Source: Colius striatus (taxonomy: Eukaryota; Chordata; Aves; Coliiformes; Coliidae). From it: DNA of 64,000 bases. A model generated the notes under the pieces. That model was not told the origin of the DNA and made no database searches. It worked only from the letters and a program-made list of their open reading frames with translations. The position numbers were made by a program, and so were the translations under genes. Shown piece after piece: positions 33,201 through 44,600 of the stretch; the stretch's first letter is position 1; the number at the start of each line of letters is the position of its first letter. The stretch lies in contig NC_084771.1 in NCBI RefSeq assembly GCF_028858725.1, positions 6,414,915 to 6,478,914 on the forward strand, read 5' to 3'.

Positions 33201-34847
33201 GAAAGCCAGATTAACCAGACACTGTGATGAACCAGTCATCGGTTACCAAATTAGATTCAACAGGCAGCTTTTACTGTTGTCAAGGATACATAGTCCTTAA
33301 ATCAAATGGGTTTTAGTTTGCACAAATAAAAAACTGCATCTAACCTGTCTGTCCACATCATCCAAACTGCTGCAGAATGCAGTTTCAGTCCAGCACCACT
33401 CAGCAACTCCATTCTACGTTTGGACCAAAAATAACAATCCCATGCTTCCAAATATGTGGTGTCTCCTGCGCTCTTCTTGTCATGAGTAGCACTGGCAGCT
33501 CACTAGTGAAGCTACCAGTAATCTAGACAGCTCAAAAGTGCTTATACCAGACAGATCCTGGTACAAATCAGCAAGCTCCAGAAGGCTTTTAACAGGAGAC
33601 CTCTGTTAAAAATAAAACCCAGTGGTGTGGTGGAGGTGATTAAACTCTTACACATACTGGGTGCACATACTCCCAACCCCCCTTCATCCCTAGCTGCTCT
33701 ATAAGCTTCTGCATAGCTTATTCAATCTTTGCTCATTTGAACAGCCCACACTCCTGATAGGAAGCTGGTTTAATCTAAATTGCTAAGTATTTAGTATAAA
33801 TGTTATGCAAGAATGATGTCCACTGAAAGTTGGAAATGGAATGTAAACACTGCGAGAACACTTCTGCTGCTGAGCATCAGGCAAAGGCACCTGAAGCCAA
33901 CGATGCCACCCAGGCCAACAGGCATGACCCTGCACGGTACTTGCAGTATGTGTAGCTTGCCCCAGGAGAATAAAAAGAATAATGAAGCAACGTAGGCTGG
34001 CAAAGTCAAGAGTTGTTACAACATCGAGGTCCAACTTTGGAGCCCAAGCAACAGCTGTAATTCTGCCCTCTGCCTCACCCGGGGAGGCAGGTCTCCTAGT
34101 GCTGCGTGATCTTGTCCCAAGACGAGCTCTGCACACCCTTCCCAGCTCTAAGAAAGCCGAATCCTTTCCAAATCTCCGGATCGTAAGCATGGTCGAGAGG
34201 GCACGGGCAGCTTAGCCGAGCGTTTATCCCGCAAGTCGGGAAGCGGGTTAGGCACTAACGCCGAGCCCCGCGCCGCAAGCAACCAATTCCCCATCCCATC
34301 ACCGGCCCCGACCCTCCTGGCCCCCGAGCCGGGGCTGCGCAGGGCGGCGGGGGGAGCTGGCCGTCCCACCCGCGGGGTCCGAGCTGCAGCCAAGTCGCCG
34401 AGGCCCCCGTGGTCCCTGTGGCCGGCGGCCTCGGATGGATCCCGGGCACAAAGCGCCGAGGGTTCTCGTGCTGTGCCCGCCCTGATCTCGCCGCGCCGCC
34501 GACCCCCCCCCGCCCCGGCCCTCACCGGGCCCGTAGAACTTCCTGGCGCGGGTCACGTCGAAGACTTTGCCGTTGACGGCCATGAGGATGCGGGGCTCCT
34601 GCACCCCGTTGTAGGGCCGCAGCTGCGCCAGCGTGAAGTCGCGGCGCTTCATCTTGGGCAGCGGCTGCGGATCCGCCTCGTCCGCCGGCGCCGCCGGCCG
34701 CTCGCCCCGCACGATCTGGTAGAGCAGGAAGAGGCAGAGGCCCAGCAGGCTCAGGTTGAGCGGGGAGCCCACGATCTCCAGCAGCAGCCCGCCCCCCTCG
34801 GCCGCAGCCACCTCCTCGCCGGCCACCGCCACCTCCTCGCGGGCCAT
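30119..34847 (-). CDS. PGRMC1: Progesterone receptor membrane component 1, complete
   Basis: Join of 34526-34847, 32324-32479 and 30119-30219 on the minus strand: 579 nt, 192 residues and stop, against 195 in human. It is a single-pass membrane protein of the ER and other membranes that binds haem in a cytochrome-b5-like domain, dimerises through haem, and supports cytochrome P450s and sterol metabolism. Visible: an acidic N-terminus; a membrane segment at about residues 28-46 ([19 protein letters not shown]); and the b5-like domain from about residue 69. The haem-contact residues Tyr105, Tyr111, Lys161 and Tyr162 correspond to human Tyr107, Tyr113, Lys163 and Tyr164. Cys127 corresponds to human Cys129. 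The C-terminal [10 protein letters not shown] keeps the Tyr178/Ser179 phosphosite pair. No lesion. The gene is convergent with AKAP17B. Confidence 0.97.
30220..32323. other. PGRMC1 intron 2
   Basis: About 2.1 kb of intron. No repeat or exon recognised apart from A-rich tracts near 31409-31430. Confidence 0.85.
32324..32479 (-). CDS. PGRMC1: PGRMC1 exon 2
   Basis: 156 nt between the acceptor TTTTAAAG and donor ACTT|GTAAGG. Encodes [20 protein letters not shown] and then [20 protein letters not shown] to QFT, the core of the haem-binding domain with Tyr111 and Cys127. Near-identical to the human protein. Confidence 0.97.
32480..34525. other. PGRMC1 intron 1
   Basis: About 2.0 kb. The part next to exon 1 (about 34200-34525) belongs to the CpG island. 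Minus ORFs at 32622-32960 and 33783-34190 have no recognised similarity and are treated as chance. Confidence 0.85.
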
Positions 34848-35025
34848 CGCGCTCGGCTCGGCTCGGCTCGGCTCTACCAGGGCGCGATGCAGCGGTAGGG
34901 AAGGGCGGCCGGCCAGCCTCAGCGCGCGAGGGGCGGGACGCGGCCGATGGGCGGGATGAAGGGCGGGACGCGGCCGGGTGGGACCGGCGTCGGCGAGAGG
35001 AGGAGGGGGCTGAGACGCGGACGCG
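34200..35025. promoter_or_regulatory. PGRMC1: CpG island and promoter of PGRMC1
   Basis: CpG-dense DNA covering exon 1, the start of intron 1 and the upstream region. The leader just before the start codon holds a GCTCG pentamer run at 34851-34874. Upstream GGGCGGG-type Sp1-like boxes occur at 34931-34970. No TATA box is seen. Confidence 0.8.
34526..34847 (-). CDS. PGRMC1: PGRMC1 exon 1
   Basis: Holds the start codon (34847-34845), the membrane segment, and the b5 domain up to KFYGP with Tyr105. The donor CCCG|GTGAGG follows in phase 1. The N-terminal 25 residues differ from mammals (Ala/Glu/Val-rich), as expected for the least conserved part of the family. Confidence 0.96.
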
Positions 35026-35365
35026 GCTGAGGGTGGGCCTAGGGTGAGGGCGGGCACGGCTGGGGGTGGGCCCGGGCTGAGGGCGGGCCCGGGCTGAGGG
35101 CGGGCCCGGGCTGAGGGTGGGCCCAGGGTGAGGGCGGGCGCGGCTGAGGGCGGGCCCGGGCTGAGGGTGGGCCCAGGGTGAGGGCGGGCGCGGCTGAGGG
35201 TGGGCCCGGGCTGAGGGTGGGCCCAGGGTGAGGCGTGGGCCCAGGGTGAGGGCGGGCGCGGATGAGTGTGGGCCCAGACCGAGGCGCGGGCCTGGGCTGA
35301 GGGCGGGCGCGGATGAGTGTGGGCCCAGACCGAGGCGCGGGCCTAGGGTGAGGTCGGGCAGGGCT
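35025..35365. repeat. G-rich minisatellite upstream of PGRMC1
   Basis: Some 15-20 tandem variants of a roughly 17-20 base unit such as GGGCCCGGGCTGAGGGCG or GGGCCCAGGGTGAGGGCG. At the right end a 51-base higher-order unit is duplicated: GCGGATGAGTGTGGGCCCAG recurs about 51 bases apart, near 35259 and 35310. The plus strand has many G3-G4 tracts with short loops, so G-quadruplexes are possible. Low-complexity Pro/Gly/Ala ORFs over it are artefacts. Confidence 0.92.
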
Positions 35366-35499
35366 GTGGCTGCCGCCCCCAGGCTGAGGGAAGCTCAGCT
35401 CAGCGCCTCGCGGCCCCTGACGCGCCTTCGGCAGTAGGGGGTACTGTGAGCCAGGCGATGGCGGGCGCCGGCAGGGGAACTGGCGGCCCGTCAACTGAC

Positions 35500-37210
35500 A
35501 CTGCGCAGCTGAGGTGAAGACGGCTCCGCGGAGGGCTGCCAGCCGCCATTCTCCGCCCAGGCGGCTTCAGGTCAGGTTAAGCACAGAGTTTCAGAGACAT
35601 TTTGGCAAAAGTAACCTGGGAGTTGCGTTAGACCCGTGTCAAAGCTGATGCGCTGGGCAGCTGGGACCAGGCGATCCCGTCCCTGTGCTCCGCCCTCCTG
35701 TGCCAGGGCACATCTTCACTTTTGAGGCAGTATCTTTTCAGGAATGCTTACTAGCAATTGGGCCAAACTCAAAGTAGGAGAAAACCGAGGAAAATACCAG
35801 ACTTAGAGGTTTTTTTTCCCTTGAGTAATATCCCCTCTATTCCCCCCCACCCCAGACAGCAACCAGATGGCACTATTATAACATGAAAAAGAAGTGTCCA
35901 GCCGTGGACTTCTTTATTCAGGCTTCTTTTCAATGGAAATGTTGATGAAGTAACACTTACGATGAAAGAATTGCTAACTCGATGTATCTCCTCGATATGG
36001 GGTTCACATGGAGCAGTTGGAGCCCCGAATGCAGCTGAGTACTACTAATGTCACGCACTCCTTGGTGTGAGAAAGCAGAAGTGACGTTTCAGGCCTGAGT
36101 AGTTGTCTTTGCAATGTGTGTTCTCAGCATCCTTCAAAAAGAACACAAACCAATGCCCTGTTAGAATATGATTGTCTCCCCTATGCAAGTTATATCACTC
36201 AGGGTGCATATGGAAATGAAATGCAGTGTACCAAACCTCATCATGCATTGGAACGTGGCAGGTGACTTGTATCAGTGCTTCAGCAAATGAAGGCTGCTAT
36301 TACTGAATCTAATTGGGACATTTAGTTAAATAAAATCAAAAGCAGTGCATTTCATTTACTTTCTAATTCTCATTGTTAGCAAAACTTTAACTCTGTGGGA
36401 CACCAGGAGAACTGATAGAGAGTTTTGCCTTTTAGGATATAGTTAAGACCTCAGTACTAGTGTTTTAACACCTTGACTCCTGCAAGGTAGGGTGTTTGGT
36501 TCCACCTGCTGTCAGATTTAGGAAACTCTTATTGATCAGCACTTGGGCCTTAAGCTTTCCTTCTGTGGTATACACTGATTCTTGTCTTCATCTCCAGCGT
36601 TAACTTGAAAACCTCTGATGACTTGAGATTTGTATTTGGTTATAAAATAGGTCTGTGGTTTGACCCTATTTAGGGAAATAGCTAAATCTCTGAAACGTTA
36701 GAATTATCCAAACAGGAGCTGTGTTGCCTAGATGACAGTTCTGCTGTTACATTTTGTTGTGTTGATGTTACATGTTAGGGGCATAGTGGTAGAAAAAAAG
36801 GAAATTTGGAGGGAGATCTTTCTTTCATTTTTTACAATACATTTTGTTCAAGAGAAAAGTCAGACTCTAAAACACCACCAACCCTGAATTTGACTGTGAA
36901 CCAGACACTGAAGGGAGACAAAAAAGAAGCTCTGTTTATGCCTAGTATCCTAGAGAAACCAGCCAAGAACAGTTCATTCTTAGATAAAGAAGGGCCAGGA
37001 AGCATTGCCAAGACTGATAGAATCTCAAGTTATCTGATGCATGAGCACTGGTACTGCAAGTTACTGTTGCCCAAATTCAAGCTCTTTTTTTTTTTACCTT
37101 GCAGCAAATTAACAAATATTCATGTGCCTCAGAAGGCATCTTACTGAAGGAAAAATAACAACAGACATTTAGAAATAAATGAGCATAAATGAAATTGATA
37201 TATCGGCCAG
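35500..37210. other. Intergenic upstream of PGRMC1
   Basis: No exon recognised. The first about 200 bases are still moderately GC-rich. The plus ORF at 36806-37147 has no recognisable similarity. Confidence 0.55.
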
Positions 37211-37215
37211 AATTA

Positions 37216-37625
37216 GAATCATAGAATGGTGGGGGTTGGAAGGGACCTTTAGAGATCATCTAGTCCAACCCCCCTGCAGAAGCAGGTTCACCTAGATCAG
37301 GTCATATAGGAACATGTCCAGGCGGGTCTTGAAGACCTCCAAGGAAGGAGACTCCACAACCCCTCTGGGCAGCCTGTGCCAGGGCTCCCTCACCCTCACA
37401 GTGAAATAGTTTTCTCTTAATGTTCAAGTGGAACTTTTTGTGTACCAGCTTCATCCCATAACCCCCTGTCCTCTTGCTAGCTACAATAGAAAAAAGGGAT
37501 GCCCCAATCTCCTGATACCCATCCTTTAAGTATTTGTAAATGTTAATAAGATCTCCCTGCAGTCTCCACTTTTCTAGACTAAACAGCCCCAAATTACCCA
37601 AATTACCTAAATTCATGATCTCTTT
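37216..37625 (-). mobile_element. CR1-type LINE 3' fragment
   Basis: Plus strand begins AGAATCATAGAATGGTGGGG and continues TAGTCCAACCCCCCTGCAGA, AGGTTCACCTAGATCAGGTC, GGAGACTCCACAACCCCTCT and CTAGACTAAACAGCCCCAAA. It is a well-preserved, 5'-truncated antisense copy of about 410 bp, young-looking compared with the copy at 10820. Confidence 0.95.
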
Positions 37626-37945
37626 GCTATACATTTCTTGCTAGCAAACTTACTTGGCAATTCCTTTAAATGCCAAAGCTTTAAATGGAGCTGAGGTTTT
37701 AGTTGGAAGTTGGCCCCAGCTCCAGTTAAATACCACAGGCATTATCTGTGCTCCCACACAGGTTTCCCACTCCATTCTATAGACAACAATAGTTTCCTCT
37801 TTGAAACCATTCTGTTAACAACATCTATGAGATGGGTTGATAAAGCAGTTCTAATATAATGCTCTCTTCTTATTAATTGAAGAAAACATTGGAACTCAGA
37901 TAACTTCCCTTGCAAATCCTAATTAAGTTTAAAAATATTCCTACT

Positions 37946-37987
<42 letters not shown>

Positions 37988-40900
37988 CCATAAATCTCTT
38001 AGAGATGCAAAATTAGCTCTACAACATCTCAGCATTCATCTTACTACTGTTCCATTTTGGAACTTGTCTGGTAGATTTAATGAACCTTTTAGAGCATATT
38101 TAATGCTTTTAAACAAAGTGTATTTTGCTTAAGTTCTACAATTTACCTTGGCCGAGCACACAGGGATCACTGTTGCCAAGTTGGTTTTGGTCCTCGCATT
38201 CTCTCATTGTTCTTTTGGAAGACCTCCACAGAAATTCTTTTCTCTAACTTACCTGATTAACATTTTTACTTCAAACTATGACTGCAAGAAAGTTTTCAGA
38301 AGTTGGCAAAGATGCCTGATTTGCATTACTTGTTAGGAGATTCGCAGAGCTGCTGGTCACTTGGAAATGTTGCAGGCTTTCATTCAACTTGCAAGGATCC
38401 AGGGTTTCTGAAGTAGAAACGAGATATCTTAGTCTTTGAGCTTACTGAGAACTGGTGATGAATAAACCTCAGGCAAGTTAGATCTTTACTGTCCAGCCCA
38501 AAGTCTGATTTGTAACTCCTGCCCAAGAATCTGAGAGCCATCACTAACCTACCATAGAATTGCATTACAAACAGCTTATAACATCAAGGAGCAGCCACAG
38601 AGAGTTTTTACCTTGTGATCCAATGGCCTCCTGGAATTCGTAGAATTCTCTAAATAAAGAAACTAAAATGCAAGATTAAGTGTGCTTTACAAGGATGCAA
38701 GGAATTCAAGGCTTCTATGGAGAGACAACATATTATGTGACACCATCTGATAAATTTAAGTAGGCAAGCTCTGTCATACCTGCCTGTTTCTCACAGCTGG
38801 TGTAGTGTGGCTATTACTGCCCCTTCTTTTTTTTTTTTTTCCCCCTCTCTTCACCCCAACCCCTTTAATTTAACACTCTAACAAGGGAAAGAAAGGAATG
38901 ATGAGAATCTGTAATCTCAATCTTCTACTGACTAGTGCCAACATTTGCCAAGAAACAGAACCTCTCCCTAAACTGGAGAGGCCCAGTAGGTCAACTGTAC
39001 TCCTTATGTTGGCAGCAGGCCTTATATGAAGCTGTTGTTAGAGTGGGTCTGTTCCAGATGCAGAGCAGGCACCAGACTGAGGAATGCCCCGAATCACATC
39101 TAGTCAGTACCATAGACCACCTTTCTGCTGGACTTCCTGGGTTTGGGTTTTTTTTTTCTAAATTGTATTTCCATCTCCATCACCTTTCTGTTTATTTTTC
39201 AGTTGCATCTTCCGACTTTCTAGCTGTGGTCCTCATCCAGCTAAGTGCAAGAAGAAAGAACTTTGCCATGTGAAGATGACACTGTGTGCTGAAGGCTATC
39301 AAAAATCCTGTTGTTCCTGGAGATACATGTGTAAACATCTGCAGCATAAACCAGCTGCAGATGCAAAGTTTTACAAAGTTTTAGAAAATGTATCAGAGAA
39401 GGGGGCTGGAAAGGCAGAGACTGCTCATGGTGGAACATTACTTTCCTTGGAAACATAGTGACATGAGCTTGTGACTAAAATCTATTCCCCCTTCATCCCA
39501 GTCTCACCATCCCCTTGCTTGCTTGTCTTTTAAGCTGTCAGGGCTACAGTTTTGGATTCAGTCATGCTGAACGGGACTGGCAGTCACTGTGACAAGAAAA
39601 CTTGCTTGGTCAGTATGTACAGCAACTACACTAGGAACTGTTGGAGATGTCTTGTCTTTTAACTGTAGATGAAAATCTGTGTGTGAAATCTCAGTATGGG
39701 CTCCTCTTTCAAAAGGCAAATGCCACAAACAATCAGGACAAGCTGTAAATGCTTCTGGAAGAGGCAAGGAACAAACAAAACATTAATCCGCATGTGATTC
39801 TTGCAATGTAACAACAGTCTCTGTATCCCTAGAAAGTACACTGATTGCCACTGAGAGGAAATAAATCCTCTGGCTTCCTGAAAATAACTCCTTGGGTTTG
39901 CTTACAGGTCTGATATGAGCCAGGAGGGTTTTATGTTTCAAAAATAACTTGATGACGTGAAGTAAACTTGCTGCATTCACAATCTGAGTCTCTCTGTTGG
40001 AGGGTGCAGGAAATGTTCTCTCTGCTCCTTTAGTGGTATCCATTGCATGCACGTGGCTTCTTCACAAGGACCAGTTTTTACTTACACTGGAAACAGTTGC
40101 TTGGCGCTTTGGGCATGTGAGCTGTCTTCACTCATGTCACTGTATCCCCTCAGCAGGGCCTCTTATTTCGCAGATGCTGTGATGGAGTGCTAGTTCTGCA
40201 ACAGAGTGGGTCAGCTTGTTTCAACATGAGTTGACAACCAACTTCAACATTAACAGATCCAAAGGTTAGAAGGGAGGTATCAGTAAACTCAGATGGTTGA
40301 GCTTTCTAAGTGTAATCTTGCAACATTTTAGTTTCAAGAATGCAACAGGATAGGCACAGATTCACATCTCAGTTTGAGTTTTAGCTGAAATCTGTTTCTA
40401 ACTCCCTAGCTGATTACAAGGAGGGCTTCTGCTGCCTTTCTTTTATCTGCTTTAGTTTGCCAGTAAAATTCAAAGCAGGACAGACAAGATGGGGGTGACT
40501 GAGCAAAAAGAAGAATGCTTTAGTAGGAAGACATGTGGAAAGAATATCACTTATTTCCCAAATAATCTAGATGTCTAGTTCAATTAGATATCCTTCCAGT
40601 TGCAAGCCAAATTTCTGTCTGTTCTGCAAATGGATCCTTTTATCTTTGTGTTTCTGACTTTATCGAACAGTTAAAGATGATTCAGTCATGTTTGATTTGA
40701 CACAAAGTTAGATTGCCAAGTATTGATTCAGTGGGATCCAGTTTTCATCACATTAAGGAACCACTCTGCTAATCCCCAGCCTGACGCACTCCCAGCTGTT
40801 CAGCTGTTCCTGTTTTGCAGCATCCTCAGTGGGAAAATCTTTCAGACTCTCAAAGTCATCTCACAGCCTTTTACACAAATGTTACACAAATTATGTACAC

Positions 40901-41080
40901 TGGGAAGGTGCCTCGCACTGTGCCTCAGGTCCTCCAAGCAATGTGCTGAATGTCTTGGGTCAAACTTCATGTCTTCCCCAGCAGCTGTGTCCCAGGAGCT
41001 AGGCCAGACGACTGCCCACCACCCTCACTCTGTAGGCTCGCCTGACACAGCCCAATTGTGACAGGCATCCCGGGCTGAGT
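37626..41080. other. Intergenic
   Basis: Holds the ATT microsatellite at 37947-37984 and a T/C-rich tract at 38824-38850. Short ORFs (38935-39273 plus, 39783-40052 minus, 40723-41061 plus) show no known family or splice context. Confidence 0.55.
37947..37984. repeat. (ATT)n microsatellite
   Basis: About 12-13 uninterrupted ATT units. It is the longest pure microsatellite in the window and probably length-polymorphic. Confidence 0.97.
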
Positions 41081-41690
41081 CTGTGAGATTCCGCGGGCAC
41101 CAAAGCAACGGGGAAGCCCAGGAAGCCATGGAGATGGCACAGACCTCTGCCCGCAAAGCCAGGAGAAAGAAACAAAATTCCTGCAATGTCAAACCCATCC
41201 ATTTCACCGAACGTGGTTCCCAGGCCAGGCGCAGCTCTGTGGCAGCGGCGGTGCGGCCCAGCCCCGACGGGCAGCCCCGGCGCGGTGGTGCCGAGGGTCG
41301 CGGCGGCCCGCGCCGTTTCCCCGTGCTCGCTCCCACGAGGGTCGGCTCCCCGCACGCACACGGCGCGGGGGAGGCGGGGCCCGGCCCCGCTGCACGGGAC
41401 TCGGTGCCCTTGTGGGCGGGGCGCGCGGCGGGGCCGCCCCGGGGCGGCGGGTGCGGAGCGGCGCCGGGCGCTCGGGCGGCGGCCGGTGAGTGGCGGGGCC
41501 GGGGCGCGGGCCGGCAGTAACCGGGGGGTGCGCGGCCCCGGCGCGGGCGGCTCCTGGCTCGCGGAGGCGGGGCCGGCGGCAGCTCCGCGGGTCGGGCTTT
41601 GCAGAGGCGAGCCCCTCGATGCTGGGCAGTAAGGGCATAACGCGGACGGGTGGTTTGTGGCGTACGCGAGCGGCGTGAGCTTTCTGTCAC
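41080..41690 (+). promoter_or_regulatory. CpG island with a probable untranslated first exon of a rightward gene
   Basis: A CpG-dense block of about 600 bases with AT-rich flanks. Within it a near-consensus plus-strand donor GGCCG|GTGAGT lies with its GT at 41486-41487, so an exon ending at 41485 is plausible. In human, PGRMC1 is flanked head-to-head by KIAA1210 (from memory), which would put that gene here on this strand. No coding sequence in the window confirms it. ORFs of 140-230 residues on both strands here are GC artefacts. Confidence 0.55.
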
Positions 41691-44600
41691 GCACTCATTG
41701 TGTAAGTCCTTTCTTCAACGACCGTTGGCTAACGGCACCTTACTCCTGCGAGTAGAGGGCTATCGGGCTAAATTGTCATCCTTAACCTGCACACTTCAGT
41801 CCTTCACATCTCCACACTTTATGCCCTAAACCAAGTTTTTAAACTGTGCTTGGCTATTGCTGACATGGTTATTAGTACAAGCTGGACCCCATTTTGTCTC
41901 TGGCATCGTTAGTACTGTTGCTAACAGTCTCCCAGGTGTGAAGTCTTAACACTGGCGTTGGAGGACTGGTAAAGTCCGTGCGATCTCAGAACGGTTGTGC
42001 AGTGGTGACAGAAGTAGTAGGGTCTTGTAAAGGGAGCAGATTGCATCCATAACCTGTAGTAGAGTGAAAAGACGTTCTCCCTGGAACTTCTTTCATTGTT
42101 TTGCTGATGCAGTCCATAGTTTAGCTCACATAAGGGCAAGTGCTTTTGTCAAGGTAACAAGCTGCAGGCACAGAGTATCCAAGAACCCCAGTGAACCAAC
42201 TCCAGTCTTTTCCACAGTCTAGTCCAACCACCTTCTTGGAAATGTCATTCAAAATGTCCCTTTCCCCTTCCGGCCATTGTGCACCACATCCTACAGAGAT
42301 CCCTCTGTTGAGTGGACTTCTCTGCCTAGACCCACAGAATCATTAGGGCTTGTCTGATGCAGATTTGTTTGGGGTTTTGTTAATTTCAGACCTAGTGTAA
42401 CAGATGGAGAATTGCAAAGAGGTGGCCTAGGACACATATTCTGAGCCGGCTGCCTTGTGTTGTCTTTTTGATATTTGGTGGAAACTGAAGGAGGCTCCAG
42501 CTAGCTTGAAGTATGCTGTTGGAAACCTTTCAAACAGAAAGGCAAGTTTGTTTGCATTACCTTATATAATGTTAGTTTTGAGAACATGAGTTTTCTATTG
42601 CTTTTTCTCTCAAACAATATTATAAATTATAATTAGGACTCCACAAATGCATATTTGTCTTGCTGTTATAAAACAGATACAATGAAAAATTATTCCAGTG
42701 ACTCATGGGCATGGAATTACTTTACACACCGTTTGGTTGATTGTTTATAGTTTGGACTTCTAGCCACGTAGTGTACAGATCAGTACATTGCTAGTGCTTC
42801 AGGCCAATTCCAGAAGAATATTGCACCTGAAAAGTTACATTCACTTGGTGAAATTGCTCGTCTGTTTCTAACGAATGTCAGTAGATGACTTATCACAAGA
42901 TCAACACAGTTCCACTTCTCCAGATTAAGCTCCTACATAGTCACAACAAAATGCAGCCCTGTACAGGGGAGGTGTGAGGTTTACAAGGATTCCAGAGCTG
43001 TCCAGTCCAACAGAGAATTTGAGTCCATATCTGCAAAATTTAAAGTTAGCTTGGTTCTTATACATTATAAGTGCAAAAACACTTCTTTATACCTTGGACC
43101 TTATGACTGACTCAAGTTTAGTGTATATATAGATTTATATGATTATGTAAATGCTTTTTCTACTCTGCAAAACCAAGTCATTTGGCTGTTATGTGAGCCA
43201 AAAGTAAACTCCTCAATTTTTTAAGATCATCTTGAGTTGGAAAACTTTTCTTCTCAAGCTGTTTGCTTGTGTTTTCATCAAAGATTTGGTGGAAGTTTTC
43301 TGAAAATGAAATGCCACAGATTCCTCTGACCACAAAGATGGAGATGTGCCCAGTGCTGATTTGCAGAATCAAAACTCTTTGTCTTTTGGAACCCACAGCA
43401 CAAATTTTTTTGCTGTATTCAGACATTTGGGAAGTAGATCCCCTTTTAGACTTCTTTTTAGCCTTCCCAGTAAGTGCAGACTTAAGCAGCAAAAGTTAAG
43501 TTTTACAACTTGAGGAGTTTTACTGGCATTGACTACTGTTTCAAAGTTGATATAAGTCTCCACTTGAAACGTGTCTTAATTTACCAGTCAGAAAATTTGC
43601 TGCAGACAAATGCACAGCTCTGTGCAGTCAAAGAAAAAATGAGAAATTGTACTTGGTCCAAAGACCTGCTTAAAACAGGCACATTTATTGATATTATAAA
43701 TACATTTATTGAGAGATCAATGGTTACTTAGAATATCTCACCAGAAAACACTAGCTCCAAGTGCAAACACTGCGATCATGTGTAAGTATTAATAGAAAGG
43801 CTAAAATGTTGCTCAGTTTTGAACAGCTGTGAACTGTGAACAGTGTGTGGGCACTTGATGAACAATACTTTGCATATGTGGGTGGGAGTCTAATACATTT
43901 ATTAACAACAGACACATCTTTAATCATTACTGCTTAATCTCTGCTAAAATCCACTCTAACTTTGACCAGAATGCTTACAGTACCTGATATGTTTAAGTGT
44001 GTTAGAGGCTCATTCACGTCTCTTTATTTATATCTTTGAACTCCCTATAAATGAAAAGAAAATACACTTTGTTTTAGCAATCTGGGGAGCTGATTTTATT
44101 TTTTTCCCCCCTGGCTATTTTCAGTAATCCTTATGTCTGTACTGTGGGCAGCATACATGGCGTGGTTGGTCTCAATATCTTTAGTTATGTAACATAACCA
44201 TCAATCTGTGCATAAGTCAAACAGGGGACAAAGCAATGTGACTGTAGTCCTTGTTGCACATCAGACTGCAAGCCTGGGCTACAATAGGATGAATTGAATT
44301 CAGTGGAAAGACTGTAATTGGTTTTAATGAGCTCTGGATGTGTCCCAAACTTAAGAATTGGTCGCTGGAATTTATTGGAATGCCACCAGCATCATGTTGA
44401 GTCATGCAAACACAGATACATATACATCCTCTTGAAGTTTAAAATAGCTTTGCAAAGGAATGTCAATGCCACAAGCCTAGATGCCGTTTGAGTTTCATCA
44501 GTTTCTTCTAAATGAATTCAAACATGTTGCATGAGATTTTGTTATTTGACACTGGTTTTAGTGGAAATGCAGTCCTGTCCCCTCATCATTCCCTTAGATA

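Noticed and set aside
34148-35494. ORFs over the PGRMC1 upstream region, including a Pro-rich 151-residue frame
   Set aside because: The latter is the minisatellite read as protein; the 252-residue frame is PGRMC1 exon 1 extended into its leader and intron.
41025-41694. ORFs of 144-231 residues on both strands
   Set aside because: Same GC artefact; they overlap in opposite strands and have no recognisable domain.
42200-42360. CR1-like words (CTAGTCCAACCACC, ACAGAATCATTAGGG)
   Set aside because: Too short and diverged to call an element with confidence.
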